The notes below the pieces were generated by a model that saw only the letters and a program-made list of their open reading frames with translations, did not search any database and was not told the DNA's origin. 64,000 nt of DNA from Diplonema papillatum (lineage: Eukaryota; Euglenozoa; Diplonemea; Diplonemida; Diplonemidae), in NCBI GenBank assembly GCA_030068145.1, contig JAPJBO010000417.1, positions 1 to 64,000 of the forward strand, written 5' to 3'. Shown piece after piece: positions 1 through 11,052 of this stretch (positions are counted from its first letter, which is position 1; each line of letters starts with the position of its first letter). The position numbers were made by a program, and so were the translations under genes.

Positions 1-3000
1 ACGGCACGAGCCACGGATCCCCTCCGACGACAGCCGACTTCTTCCCTTTCCTCTTCTCCGTAGCGTCATCGAAGGCCGCCCATCTCGCCGCACGCTCCGC
101 CCTTTCTCTTCCGTACGTCGGGAAAAGGTCCATCCCCCACGCCTCGCCGGTGAACGCATGCCGGCTCGCCTTCAGCTGCGTCTCCAAGATTCCCATCGTC
201 TCCTCGCCGCCGCGGAAAATTGGCCTCATCTCGTAGCCCGTGAGGCATGGGGGGGCCCCTACCGTTCTCAATGAACCTACCTTCTCCAGCTTTCTACCCG
301 GCAGAAGCGGCCCCACCCCTTTCCGCTCAAGCGCTTCCCCGATCGTTTTCAGCATCCGCGCCAACATTCTCGCACGGATACACAGCGGCGTCCCACCTGT
401 CTACTGCGAGCTCTGCCGTCGAGACGTCACCCGCTACCGACCAGCACATCCCATCCAGCCAATACTGCAGCGCCCGGAACCACCTCTCTCCTGCGACCGC
501 CGTGAAGGTCCCCGGTCCAGCGATCGCTTCGAAATTCAGCCGGCGCGGGGGGCAGTCGTCAGGGTGCAGTTGTCTCCAGGGGTGGCCGACTGCCCGGTCT
601 CTTCCTTCTCTCTCCAGCCGTCGTCTCTCTTGCATGACTCCGCCATGAATGTGTGCAGCACTTCGATGTTGATTCGACTTCCCTTCGGCAGAATCCCGTG
701 TTCTTGCAGGCACGGAGGCCAAGTCGAGCGATCTGCGTCAACAATTTCGGCATACTGCTGTTGCATTCGGGATTCGTTCAATACGCCCGGCACGCCACCA
801 AATGTGGCCCAGAGTTTCTTCCGTCGCCTCGTCACAGCGTCTGCACAGCCCGTCACCTCCCCACAGCTTGGCAGCATGTGATTCCGTCATCACCGACCCT
901 GCTACGACCTCGGCAACGTCCCGCGCGGCCGTCAGCGTTGTCGACGCCTTCAGCCCGTAGGCATTCGTCGCGGTGTAGTCGACACCCGCCCGTACCCCTC
1001 CGAAGTTTGTGCGCCTCTTCTCGAGCTCCCCTAGTCGCCAGCCGTGAATCGCCTTTCTCAGGGTGTGCCCTCGCTCCCCCTTACTCTGTCGCACCAGTCT
1101 CAGCACATTCCCTGCCTCGTCCTCGGCGTCGTCGAGATCTTCCGTCCATCGTATACCGAGCTTTTTTGCATGCTCGGCCGCAATACCGATCGGTCCCCAT
1201 GCGCGGATTCTGCTGCCATACGCCCTTCGAACTGTTGCGACGCGGGCCCTCCATACCGGCCTCTTTCGGCACACTTCTGCAATCATACCGAGCGACCGAT
1301 ACGGCAGCACTGAGTAGGGGTCGAGCACGTGGGCCTTGTTTAGAATGCCCAACACGGCCTCCTGTGCCCGATGCAGCCTCACCGGGTCCCAGACGCCTCT
1401 GAGTAATGCTGCGGTGAACTTCCCCAGCCCCCGCACCGTCGGAAGCGCGAACTCCGAGCCGTATGTCGCCGCCGGTAAAACTGCCATCGCCGCTAGTCCC
1501 GACCTCTGCGTCATCGAGATCGGCAGAGCTCCCAACCGTTCGGCCTCCTCTGCACGCTGGTCGTAGCGCAGGTCCGTTGTCCTGCGTGTTCGCTTCGTGC
1601 CGACTAGACACCCAACGATGGTGAGCTCCTCCTTCGTCGCGATAAGTGCGCCGCCTACCCTCAACTTCGCTTCATACGCCTTCGGCGTCCCAAAAGCAAA
1701 CGTCTTCGGTATCCCGATCGACATGCCGGTGTTCGAACAAAATCTGTCGACTTCCACCAAGGCGTTCTGCAAGCAGGCTTCCTTGAGACGCGACAGGAGG
1801 GTGAGGTCGTCCGCGAAGGATTCGCTCGTCACCCCCCCCACGTCGTCCACTCTGCGCACCACGATGGACAGCAGCGCGTTGATGAGGATCACGCTCAGGG
1901 GGCAGCCCTGCAGTATCCCATTGGTGGTGAAGAAGACACCTCCCACTCCCATGTGCAGCTTGTACCGCCTTCGTAGTCGCGCGTAAATGTCGCGCAGCGG
2001 CCCGAGGATTCTCTCATGGAGGCCCAGCTCCCCCACCAGCTTCAACACGATGTCTCGCGGCACCTTGTCAAAACACTTGGCAAAGTCTAGGGCCACGCCG
2101 TATAGCTCCCTTCCCGTCAAGAGCGCTTCTTCGATTTGCGAGGCGATTTCGAATACCACGTCCACGGTTCCGTGTTTGGGCCTGAACCCGTGCTGGCTAT
2201 TCGCTATCCATTTCTCCTGCCACTGGACGACGTCCCTGAGCCGCGTACTCGCCCACAAGCGATAGATCGCACTTGTGACGGTGATCGGCCGCAACGCCAG
2301 CGGGTCAAGAGTTTCGTCCTTCGGGATCAGCGTGACCGCGGCTTCCAACAACGCGTCTGGCCACGTCCCGGTCGCTTCTATCGCGTTGAACACCGCTGCC
2401 AGGGCGTTCAGTAGCGGCAATGGCAGCTTCTTCAGCTCCGCTGTGTTCCATCCGTCCACACCTGGGACACCGCCATCCCTCTTCTTTCCAAGAATGCTTC
2501 TCAGATCCTCGCCCGTCAAATCTCGGCATTCCATCGGACGATGTTCGATGTACTCCGCATACTCCGTCCGGAACGCTTCATAGCTTGGCTCCTGTTTGCA
2601 CTCGTACATCCGGTTAACCGGCGCCCACTCCTTCTGCAACGCCGCATCGATCTGCCGCGCATTCGCCGTGTACTGCCCCTCCACCTTCAGCGCCACCAGG
2701 CCATCCGCCCTCTTCTTCCTGCACCACGGTAGCAACTGCCCTTTGTTCGCGCAGTGGAGGTTTTGCATCTTGTTCTCCAGCTGTGCAATCCTTCCTTTAC
2801 GCGCTTGTGCCGTCAGTGAACGGCTTCTCGCTTCCAGCTTCTGCCTGACGGTCTGGGCGACGCTCAAGTCCGGTGGACGCCGCGGCAAATTGCGCACCTT
2901 CGGTAATTGTCCGGCCATAGAATCCAGACCAGACACCACGTTCTGCCACGTCTTCTCCAGCGACCTCGGCATGCACCCAGGTCCTTCCCCATTCAGAGCT

Positions 3001-4258
3001 TGCAACCCTCGGATATACGCGTCGAGGCCGTTCATCGCCTTCCGGACTCTGCTCGAGGCATATGTGTCTGCGCCCGTCCCGGTGTCCGTCGCAGATGCAA
3101 TTCGCACCCTTTTGGGCACCCTCGTCTCACCTCTTCCTCGATAGGCGGCAACGGGCCCGTCGAGCAGCCCCTGTTCCTCTGCCAGCTCGATCAGAAACTG
3201 CTCGCACGCCTTCGTCGCCGACAGCCAGAGTGCTTCCACGTTCCCTGGTGCCGCATCGCCGAAGCGATTCTTCACCAACAACTCTTCCGCCCTTGCCGCT
3301 GTCCGCCCCTCGTCCACCTTGCTTATATGCCGCAGTGACCTCGGCATTCGATACCTCTCACACGTGTCTGCGAACGCGGCGATGTCCAACTCCACCGTTA
3401 CCATCTTGTGACTGGGCACCCGCTGCCCCTCCCCGTCCACGACGACGGTGGTCTCGCTCGCTACGAGTGCCTGCATCGCGACGTCGTTCAACAAGATGTG
3501 GTCGATGCGTGTGCCTCGCGTGCCTGTCTTCTCGTACGTCTTCGGGGCACCGCCAGCGGAGCAGATTTCCGCGGCGTCGTACCATCCCGACCGCAGCATG
3601 CTCGACATCGCCGCCGACGACGAGGGTTCTGCATTGAAGTCCCCGGCCACAACCACTGGCACCCGTCCGAGACTCGATGCTTCCCGGTGCACCTCCGCAA
3701 TGATCCTCTCCCTCTCCGACGCAGCCTTTTCTCCAGAGTTCGCATATAGAGTGAATATATGCAAGAATTGGCTTCCTTTTCCAATTCCGACGGCCACGTG
3801 CACCCATCTTCGGCTCAGTGATGGCTTCCCGACCACGAAGGCCGGCGCCGGTTTCTTCGCAAAAACTGCAACACCCGCTCCGCCGGCTTCCGCTACCCAC
3901 GGTGACGCCTTACCCTGCCGGTCGAGCCGTTCCCGACACGGTTCCCCCCACAGCGACTTCCAGCTTTGTCGGACGCCGTCCTCGAATTCCCTCTGACCCC
4001 ATTCGGTCAAGAGCGTCTCCTGTACCGCCAGGATGTCTACCGCGGCACAGTCCAAAAAGTGTGCCCTTCCCCCCAACGAGGTCATGTTCAGCGTTCCAAA
4101 CTTCAGTGTCTTCCCTTCCTCTCGTTGCAACACTCCGCCATCCCACTTCGGCGGCACCTCCCGTGACTCGGCGCCCCCTCTTTCATCAGTGTAATCGACG
4201 CGTAATCGAGTGTAATCGAGCTCAAGTCGCTTTCAGGGGGGGTAGGTGAATTGGCTCA
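1..4258 (-). mobile_element. LINE copy A: internally deleted, 3' end off the window
   Basis: Non-LTR retrotransposon on the minus strand. Its 5' terminus is at 4258, where the minus strand begins TGAGCCAATTCACCTA, identical to the start of LINE copy B at 19884. After about 70 bp of 5' leader with CGATTACACT-type repeats, the sequence jumps straight to the position that lies at about 22803 in copy B. ORF1 and the OTU part of ORF2 are therefore missing, a gap of roughly 2.8 kb. From there it is near-identical to copy B up to the window start. The 3' zinc-module region lies beyond base 1. The flank just outside the 5' end is AT-rich (ATATTA), like the insertion site of copy B. This looks like a deletion derivative of a recently active family. 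Confidence 0.9.
738..4157 (-). pseudogene. LINE copy A ORF2: EEP endonuclease and reverse transcriptase
   Basis: Open frame of 1139 residues. It carries an APE-like endonuclease of the EEP family: LN near the N-terminus, the QE motif in AVQETLL, GDFN, and SHKM at the end of the domain. A reverse transcriptase follows with LIPKDE, ALDFAKCFDKVPRD, GILQGCPLS and the catalytic box SFADDL. The enzyme would nick target DNA and copy its own RNA by target-primed reverse transcription. A CCHC knuckle (CRRC...H...) begins near 870. Compared with copy B, three single-base indels near 770-810 shift the frame and another near 625 shifts it back. A 50-bp deletion near 405 (TTCGAAGTG...GCGACGAC in copy B) breaks it again. 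It retains the segment of about 77 bp that copy B has lost after the catalytic box. Not functional as it stands. Confidence 0.85.
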
Positions 4259-6180
4259 TTAATATCTAATAATTTCTAATAAAATCTAATAATTTGGGGC
4301 GGATTTCGGAAATCTAATAATAGGTAATAATCGTGATTATCTGCCAACCGTGCCTAGTAGAAATCCACCTGTTCCGAACCGAAATCTGGGCTATTTTGTA
4401 GATTTCAGAGGGTCCCACGGCACAACTGTACCCTACCGTTGCGCTTACAACCGTGTTCGGAATAATGTTGGACCGGGAAAAAGTCGAAGTACTTTTCAAA
4501 ACCCCCAAAAGTCCAAAAAAGTTCCGGTTCAAATATTTTACAGTAGGGTTCACGCCCACAAGGAAGTTTAGAATCCAAGAATACGATAAGATATGATACA
4601 TGTGGTGTCTACAGTCAAGGGCGCGCCCAAGTCCGTTAACAGCGCCCTACAACTTGGAGGTCGCTACTTTAGCCAGACGCAGAAGGTGGCGAGTCGCTGA
4701 GCGTAGTCGGCACGCGGCGTCGCCGGGCCATACGGAGCAGGGCCATACGGAGCAGGGCCATACGGAGCAGGGCCGGCGGCATGCCCGCGGAAGGACTCGA
4801 CCTCGGCGAGCTCGCAGTGAAGCGAGCGTCGCTGAGTGAAGGCGACGTCCTGGCCGCCGAGTGGCGGTCACGCGCGTTTTGACGGTGGATGCCGACGACA
4901 GCGGGCTGCTGGCGTTCAAGGAGTTGATCAAGTATAGCCGGTCCCGGACGTCGTGTTCCGGCACGTGGTCGGCGACGGGGGCAATCTCATGAGTCGCCCC
5001 GCCATGCTCACCCGAGCTGCTTGTCTACGCGACCCAGGCTACGCCCATAGTTCATGATCGTGCAACCACGAGTTTTAAGGACGAACAGCTAAAGGTAACC
5101 TGAACCAATTTGGACGCGTTGGCGGCCCGGAATTCGGGAAGCTTTGGAATGTTCGCACAATCTGCCGGTCCCATCACCCATCATTGGTGTAACGGAAACA
5201 TGAAACGAGTGCAAAAGCTGCTTCGGTCAGACTTCAAAATACCGCCAAAAAGTGAAAACCCCAGGGAAAAGTCCAAAACTTTCAGAACCTCCAAAAGCCC
5301 AAAACTTTAACTCTAAAAAGTCCAAAAGAATTGGTCTTCGGTTCACAGAACAACCGAAGATGCGAAAGAAGCTGCTTTCACAAATAGTACACCGGCTACG
5401 CGATTCACCTTACTGTGCGGTAGACCCGACGAGTAGAAACCAGAACCTGCTGGTGTCCCACCCGACGAAAGCTTTGAGCAGTTGATCGGTGGGCTCAATG
5501 GTCGTTAGCACGTCCCGAAACGACAAAGAAACGTGACTTCCAGGCATTCGAAATGCCTGGACAAAGCACCACGACGTGTTGACTGGCACACAACGCGCGC
5601 GCCACAGGCTACAAGACTGGTTTTCCGCGGCGGCGTGAAAGAGGAAGCACGCAATGGGAGAGTGCCTCCAACACTAGAAAGCGGAGCACATAGCAGAATG
5701 TGCGCAACACAAAGCCTTGCATGCAAACAGTTCACAGGCGGACAAAGCCAGCACCTGTTGCACATTCATGTTGGGAAGCTCGGCAAGAATCGTGGGTTTT
5801 AGGGAACCCACTACTGTAAATGCACTGTGTCCGGTGCGATGCCAAGGCGATAGGAGCGCCATGAACGACAAGCCGAATCTACGGACCAGAGTTTGAATGT
5901 GGTCGGAAGCCCGCATTATTCCAGTGTCTGAAACCTGTCACGACATGTCTCTGACCTCACCGTGCAGGGATAGCACTGTCGTTTGCACTATGTTTGCTAA
6001 GCCATACAAGCTCAGGGACTTTCCCAAGAAACCAACCAAAACCCTCGCAACTCGGCCTGTCTCGCGAAAACTGGGGTTGCCCAGGTGGTTTGTGGTGTCT
6101 GGGCACCGGTGGTCACGGTAGTGCCGTGGAACCCCTCGAAAACTCTCAAAACACCCAGGACTTGGGTCCAGGTTAGGTGG
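4259..6180. other. Spacer without a recognisable gene
   Basis: The first 80 bases are AT-rich, with repeated TCTAATAA/ATCTAATAAT words. They resemble the AT-rich patch near 13770-13830. Short open frames are present but none has convincing protein character. A 14-bp unit, GGCCATACGGAGCA, is repeated three times at about 4727-4770. I see no RNA gene. Confidence 0.6.
4727..4772. repeat. 14-bp tandem repeat, three units
   Basis: GGCCATACGGAGCA occurs three times head to tail. A small local duplication with no visible function. Confidence 0.85.
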
Positions 6181-6187
6181 ATTTTGT

Positions 6188-6302
6188 CTAAATCACTAGT
6201 CATTTTTACTAGTGCACTAGTCATTTTTACTACTACTACTACTTACTACTCAAAATTTTGACTAGTAAAACCACTAGTCAAAGTCAAAAAAGTCCTTGAC
6301 TA
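6188..6302. repeat. ACTAGT-rich inverted repeat cluster
   Basis: ACTAGTCATTTTTACTAG, then a second copy, TACTACTAC runs, and inverted forms (TTTTGACTAGTAAAACCACTAGTCAAAG) lie within 115 bases. The stretch can fold back on itself and may be a small remnant inverted-repeat element. Confidence 0.5.
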
Positions 6303-6418
6303 GTGCACCGTGCACATACGGACGGAGGGGGGGGGGGGTTTAATTTCCGAAAAAGGGACTTTTTAGGGTAAGCCACCGGCCATACTCAGAGTTGGGGAAG
6401 ATGGGTCAGAAATAGGAA

Positions 6419-6472
6419 CCGAGGGGCGCATTTGAAAGATTTTGTGACATATCTTTCAAATGCGCACCTCGG
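6419..6472. repeat. Long near-perfect hairpin
   Basis: The arms GCGCATTTGAAAGAT (6426-6440) and ATCTTTCAAATGCGC (6451-6465) are perfect reverse complements around a 10-nt loop. Pairing continues outward through CCGAGG and CCTCGG with one mismatch, giving about 22 paired bases. It is not followed by a T-run, so it is not a simple terminator. It may be a small inverted-repeat element or an RNA hairpin. Confidence 0.75.
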
Positions 6473-6611
6473 AGCTAAATGAGAAATCATTAGCGCACCA
6501 CAAGATGAGCATACGAAGTCGGCCAGGCACCAGAAACAAGAATCTGCACAAAGTCACCGGGCACCCCCAAAAGAATGTTCTTCTCAGCCCAAGGGGTATC
6601 CGCCAAGCTAT

Positions 6612-7517
6612 TTATCCGAAACCTGGTGTGATCCATATGCCCGGTGCAAACCCGGCACAAACCCGGAAAAAACTCAAGGGGGCCCGATTTTTTATTTTGC
6701 ACCACCCCTTCAGGTTATGGCAGGTGATCGCTGCAATCATGCTAAACCGACTGCACCAGCCCTTCGGCGAAGCACCACGCAGTTCGCTGCCACGCGTGTT
6801 CACAAGATACATCCACTGCGCGCGGGCTATCTCTTCAGCACACTGCATGGCTTGCATCACAATGGTTCCCAGCAATAGAAACTTCACGATCCAGCTAAGC
6901 TCGTACCGGAGTAGCGACGCTTCGCTGAAGGCGTCTGCTGCAAGTACGCTGCGAGCCATCGGCTCTGCAAGGCGCACTAAGCAGATGACTCGGGCGGTTG
7001 CCAGTCTTCGTCGAAGTCCGGTCGCAATGCGGCTGGGACCTCCCGCGTTTCGGCGTTGGAGCATCCGCAGCAGGGGAACGGCACGGACAACGTACGGGTG
7101 TCGAAGCAGCTCGGAGAAAGCGACGACCTCTCGCGATGCGACCGCGCGTCGCCGGCGGGCTTCGTGCGCCGACAGCAGGTCGGCAGCGAACGCGGAGCCG
7201 ACGGCGTGCCACGCCAACCATTCTTCGGCTTCGAGGATGGCCAGCTCTGCCAGCCTCGACCGGAAAACGCAGGTTCGCGCTGCTTGGCTGCGCGGGTCGA
7301 CGGCCGTGTGCAGGGGGCCGCGGCGCTCTGGGCAGCGAAGCCCTCGAAAAACCTTGGAGCACTTCTCCTGCGCCCGCTTCCACTCCAGCTCGACGGCCCG
7401 CCGGCCGGCTGCCTCTGCGGGGATGAGGCAAAGTACGTCGTAATCTGTCGACAATCTGTCGGCGGGTGCCCGTGCCCTATGCGACGGTCTTCCCTCGCGT
7501 GGCGGCGTCGGTCTCAT
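6612..7517 (-). CDS. Hypothetical protein, possibly one exon
   Basis: Open frame of 301 residues that I do not recognise. The central part (roughly residues 30-235) has natural-looking composition: acidic, basic and aliphatic residues are alternated as in amphipathic helices (for example ELEWKRAQEKCSKVF and LAILEAEEWLAWHAV). A short hydrophobic stretch (WIVKFLLLGTIVMQA) near residue 215 could be a membrane segment or a buried helix. The last 60 residues look less protein-like and may be intron or spacer. The opposite strand is also open but is very rich in Ser/Arg/Ala, as expected of a shadow frame. No neighbour suggests a role. It could be a chance ORF in GC-rich DNA. Confidence 0.35.
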   Translation of the reverse strand: MRPTPPREGRPSHRARAPADRLSTDYDVLCLIPAEAAGRRAVELEWKRAQEKCSKVFRGLRCPERRGPLHTAVDPRSQAARTCVFRSRLAELAILEAEEWLAWHAVGSAFAADLLSAHEARRRRAVASREVVAFSELLRHPYVVRAVPLLRMLQRRNAGGPSRIATGLRRRLATARVICLVRLAEPMARSVLAADAFSEASLLRYELSWIVKFLLLGTIVMQAMQCAEEIARAQWMYLVNTRGSELRGASPKGWCSRFSMIAAITCHNLKGWCKIKNRAPLSFFRVCAGFAPGIWITPGFG

Positions 7518-8080
7518 TTCAACTGCGCCTACTCCACGACGTGTCAGCTGCTATGACCCATCGCCACCCTCCCTTTTGTGCCTGACTTCGTTTTGTTGCC
7601 CACCTTCTGAAGTGTCGCTTCCGTAATTCAAGATGCACCCAGCATTTCAATCATCCCTATTCGCCCAGAAACATCTCGTCATTGCAGATCAGCTAGGCAG
7701 AACTATCAGGCCGCAAAAAAAAGACCAACAGCCCGAATGAAAAAGATGCGGAGTTGTGTGGCTTTCCCATCTTCTTTGGAGTATTACACAAGAATGTCGC
7801 GAAACCGACTCTTCGAGAGAAAGCTAATTTTCGAGAAAGCAGCCCGTGTACGAGTCTTTGCGCATGCTAATGCATGCAGAAAAAAAGCAAGGAAAGGCGG
7901 AAAGACAAAGAGAGCTTCTATTGCGGTGATTTCAATCTCAGGCAGTCGAACACTTTCTTCTTACCATCTCGCACCCGAAACCGAAGAGTTAGCGCAGTAA
8001 CCAGGATTGACAAACAGAGTATCACAGCGCGAAGCTTCTTTGAGTCGTGCGTGGCTATCACGTGGTTATCAGCATTATTT
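7518..8080. other. Spacer without a recognisable gene
   Basis: Only short frames with low-complexity Lys/Arg or Ser content. It leads into the inverted X block and shares no sequence that I could match to the other repeat copies. Confidence 0.55.
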
Positions 8081-9380
8081 GCTACTGGCACGGCAATCTC
8101 GACAGGTTCACAATGTGAATGTCCAACAAGTTCGCAACCTGCTTGCCATCGGAGCGATCTCTCTGCTCTCGCGGGATGCGCAAGCGTTACGGACGGAGGA
8201 CATAGATTGATGTCGAAAAAGTCAAACCCCTAGCTGGAGTTCGGACATTAGGCTCTTCAGAGTGAAGACACGTTAAAAATGATCAAGGTTGGTTGCTGTG
8301 AAGAGATGTGTTGCAAAACCTTTCTAAGTAGCACCAGGCTTTCCATGTTGGAGTCGGAACACTCCCGAGTGACCCATCGAACCCCGAGAATGCTTTCTGC
8401 GCGCTGGACAACCTACCTGTCCCCCTCCGTCCGTGAGGGGTTGAAAACTACTGGTGTTTTATGTCAGCTAAATCCGACCAAAGTTTTCGTGGGCTTCGCA
8501 CTCGACACAAACAGGTGTAATTCTCGTACGTGTCCCGATGCTCTGCCAAACCAGTTAAAGGAAGTAAAACCATTTGGCAGGAACCTGTTTGTGCAATTGT
8601 CGACGAGACTCACAATGCGAAGTTAACTACCAGTTGTTTTCCAGTCAGAGGATTCCAAAAGGGAAGCAGAGCTAAAAAAAGGCGTTTTCGATGGGCCACG
8701 GCGGCACGATTTGGGTTTGAAAAAAAGAAAATCAGCAAAGGTTCGCGCCGGACGCAAAGAGAGCTATTCCCTGCAGTATTGGCATACTTTCAAGAAAAAA
8801 AGTACATTTTTGTACTTTTTTCCCCGGCAAAAAAGCACGATTTCCCGGATATTCTTAAAGGCAAATTACAGCCAATAGGCGTCCAAAAACGATGGAAACC
8901 ACGAGAAACTGCCGACAGAGCGCCATACCAAGAGCTGCTCGTCCTGCTCAGCGTCATCAAGCATGATTTTTGATGAAATACTCCTGTCCTGCCGCAGGGG
9001 TTGTACTTTTTTTCCCGGAAACAAAGCGCTACTATTGGTCTGATCGGCAGACCTTCTAAAAATCAGCCGGCCGAATATCGCGGCCGGTCGGTTTTTCAGT
9101 TTCTTATTCCCGGTCAAAATCGGCCGCCTTTTTCCTTAGCGCGAACACACTGCTGAACGGTATAGATCGTCGAGACGGTCAGCCACAGGGCAGAGCGGAT
9201 GGGGTTGTAGCACTGGGCTGCCTCCGACTCAAGCTTTGCAAGCTGTGGTTGACGTCACGTTCCTGGACCAGGAGCGGCCATTTTCTTTTTCTGGACTGTT
9301 TCTTGTAGTAAGCGGTCGGCTTTTTGAAGTCTCCGTTTGTCTCGTGAGGCGGGGGGGAAAAGAGGGGTTTTCTTTTTTTT
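8081..9380 (-). repeat. Repeat block X, inverted copy
   Basis: About 1.3 kb, near-identical to the reverse complement of 51078-52375. Landmarks are a GTACAAAAATGTAC hairpin in the middle, a palindromic GGCCGGCCGCGATATTCGG area, and a diverged pair of GTTGTGAACTTG-type motifs at the low-coordinate end. Frames of about 115 and 147 residues (8279-8626 and 8530-8973) recur in the other copies, but only because the DNA is repeated; I recognise no domain in them. The block abuts Y through its opposite end compared with the copies at 30.8 and 52.4 kb. Confidence 0.85.
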
Positions 9381-9383
9381 TAC

Positions 9384-10281
9384 AGACAATCACCAGGGGG
9401 TTTATTAGAGTGCAAGTTCGCTTAGGGATCCGGGGGTTTTTCTCAAATAAGGATCACCGATGGCACTCGGGTTGTGAACTTGATGGACATCAGGTTGTGA
9501 ACTTGTCGTTGTCGTGAGCAAAAACCCGAGTCTGTACAGAAAGAGTTTATCTCTAAACTGATCCATTTCTCTCTCTCTTTCTCTCTGCCTCACCATCCAA
9601 ACCTAAGACATCCAACATCCTGGCAATGTTTTCAAGCACTCCGTGCACTCTTGACAAGGGAGCGCGTCGCGGGCATGAAAACCTGCGCACCAAAGCAGGG
9701 ATTTATACGGTATACCGTCGTCCACCGCCAGACAGATGCCGCAGGGCGCCTGTTTGGCCCGTGGGCGGTATTGCTGCCGTTCTCACATGTCTTCCCAGCC
9801 CCCCTCTTTTCCTTCCTTCCCTTCCAGTTTCCAGGATAGCTTCTGGTTCCATCGACTCCGCGCATTTTCTCGCATTTTTTTGCAAGTAGCAAACAGAGGC
9901 GTTTGAGTACCCGGCCCGGCCTTAGCCTGGGCTGGCTGCGTGGGATGCATACGTATGCGGATGGGTATGGTAATGCAGGTTTGAAATGAAGTGCGCGCGG
10001 CAAGACCGGCGCGAGGCGGGACTGGAGGCAGCAATTAAAGTTCGGGAAACAGTAACGTTCGGGTGAAGCAAAGTTCGGGTTCTGGTGATGCTGAGTTCGG
10101 CGTGTGGTGCCGGAAAAGTGGCAGGGTTCGAACCCGGGCCTACCGGCCTGAAGGCCAAGACCTGGACTCTGTTCCAGACGATTATCTAGTCTCCAAAAAC
10201 TATGCACTTTCACAACTTTAGTGGGGTTGGCTCGAATAGAGGCTATTCACATTGCATGTTCATAGGACCTCCAGTCTCGAA
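9384..10281 (+). repeat. Repeat block Y, copy 1
   Basis: Runs from ACAGACAATCACCAGGGG to the GACCTCCAGTCTCGAAATAT end, near-identical to 30839-31735 and 52376-53268. It holds the paired GTTGTGAACTTG motifs, a CT-rich patch, three GTTCGGGTGAAGCAAA-like units, a tRNA-like sequence on the minus strand (box B GGTTCGAACCC) and, at its end, the 50-bp GGTTGGCTCGAATAGAGG element. In two of three copies it lies immediately upstream of a gene of the secreted (PTPA)n family. Confidence 0.85.
10110..10185 (-). repeat. tRNA-like sequence in Y (SINE-like)
   Basis: Read on the minus strand, it contains a pol III box-B match, GGTTCGAACCC, preceded by GGCCTTCAGGCC, a small hairpin in the anticodon-arm position. 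In the other two Y copies the module is followed by CCTCGGACAC-type sequence and a short T run. Acceptor-stem pairing is lost, so this is a tRNA-derived repeat rather than a working tRNA gene. Confidence 0.5.
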
Positions 10282-10690
10282 ATATGCATATCACTCATTC
10301 CACGAAAAAGTGTCATAAAAAACGACTTTTTTTGGCTTTCTGCCGATTTTTTCCATCTGTAGGTGCGAAAATGGTCGGTTTCAAGATTCTGAGGACACGA
10401 TTGAATCCGCCGAGGACAGGGCTTTCCGAATATCTGGTCGGATAAAAATTGTGACCGACCCCCCCCCCCCATAAATGGAGGCCGGGTCTCCAAAAAATGG
10501 GGTCTGAAAATCGACTTTTTTTTTCTCGTGTCATGCAGGAACAAGTCAGATTTGACTCGCCACAGAAATCTACGGGGTGCCGATATGGTTCAGTGACAGA
10601 ACTACGCGGTTCTCCAAAAATTTGGCGGAAAATCCCGCAAATGTGCTTCAACATGGCGGATCGCTCGAATTTTTTTTGAGAAAAAAAAAC

Positions 10691-10764
10691 ACCCACCCGC
10701 GGGACTCGAACCGGCGACCAAAAGAGTCATTGGTGAGTGCATTGACGGCTATGCTATTTGTGCC
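10691..10764 (-). ncRNA. tRNA-like pol III module 1
   Basis: On the minus strand there is a box-A-like TAGCATAGCC with a D-arm (GCAT...ATGC), a loop containing CTCTTTT, box B GGTTCGAGTCC, then GGGTGGGTG and a run of nine T, a pol III stop. The 5' acceptor strand does not pair with the 3' strand, so it is a tRNA-derived module, probably a SINE head. Its core is the seed of the 27-bp tandem array at 53691. Confidence 0.55.
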
Positions 10765-10981
10765 AAAAAATCCGAAAATATTTTTCTCTTCATCCCGCAC
10801 GAACCAACAAAATGGTCACTGGTTCGGTTCCTCGCTGCGTTCGAGCGTTTGTGAGCTCAGTAGTACCGGTACTGCTGCAGTGGTGGTGTATCGGCAGACT
10901 TCCACAGATTTCCTGGCGGGTCACGCGAACTTCCGGAAGGATCGTTCAAATACAAAAAATGAAATCGCCCGCGTTTTTTTC

Positions 10982-11052
10982 GCCCGTGGTCTAACGGGTA
11001 GCACATCCACTTGTGGTTCTGGGGGTACTTGGTTCGATTCCTCTGAAGAGTG
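10982..11052 (+). ncRNA. tRNA-like pol III module 2
   Basis: GCCCGTGGTCTAACGGGTA matches box A and GGTTCGATTCC matches box B, with CTTGTGGT in the anticodon-loop position (GUG, His-like). A seven-T run follows at 11053. Anticodon and T stems pair poorly, so function as a tRNA is doubtful. Confidence 0.5.

Noticed and set aside
8530-8973. 147-codon frame repeated in block X copies
   Set aside because: Conserved only because the DNA is a recent repeat; the composition is Lys/Arg-rich without a domain and it is cut in other copies.
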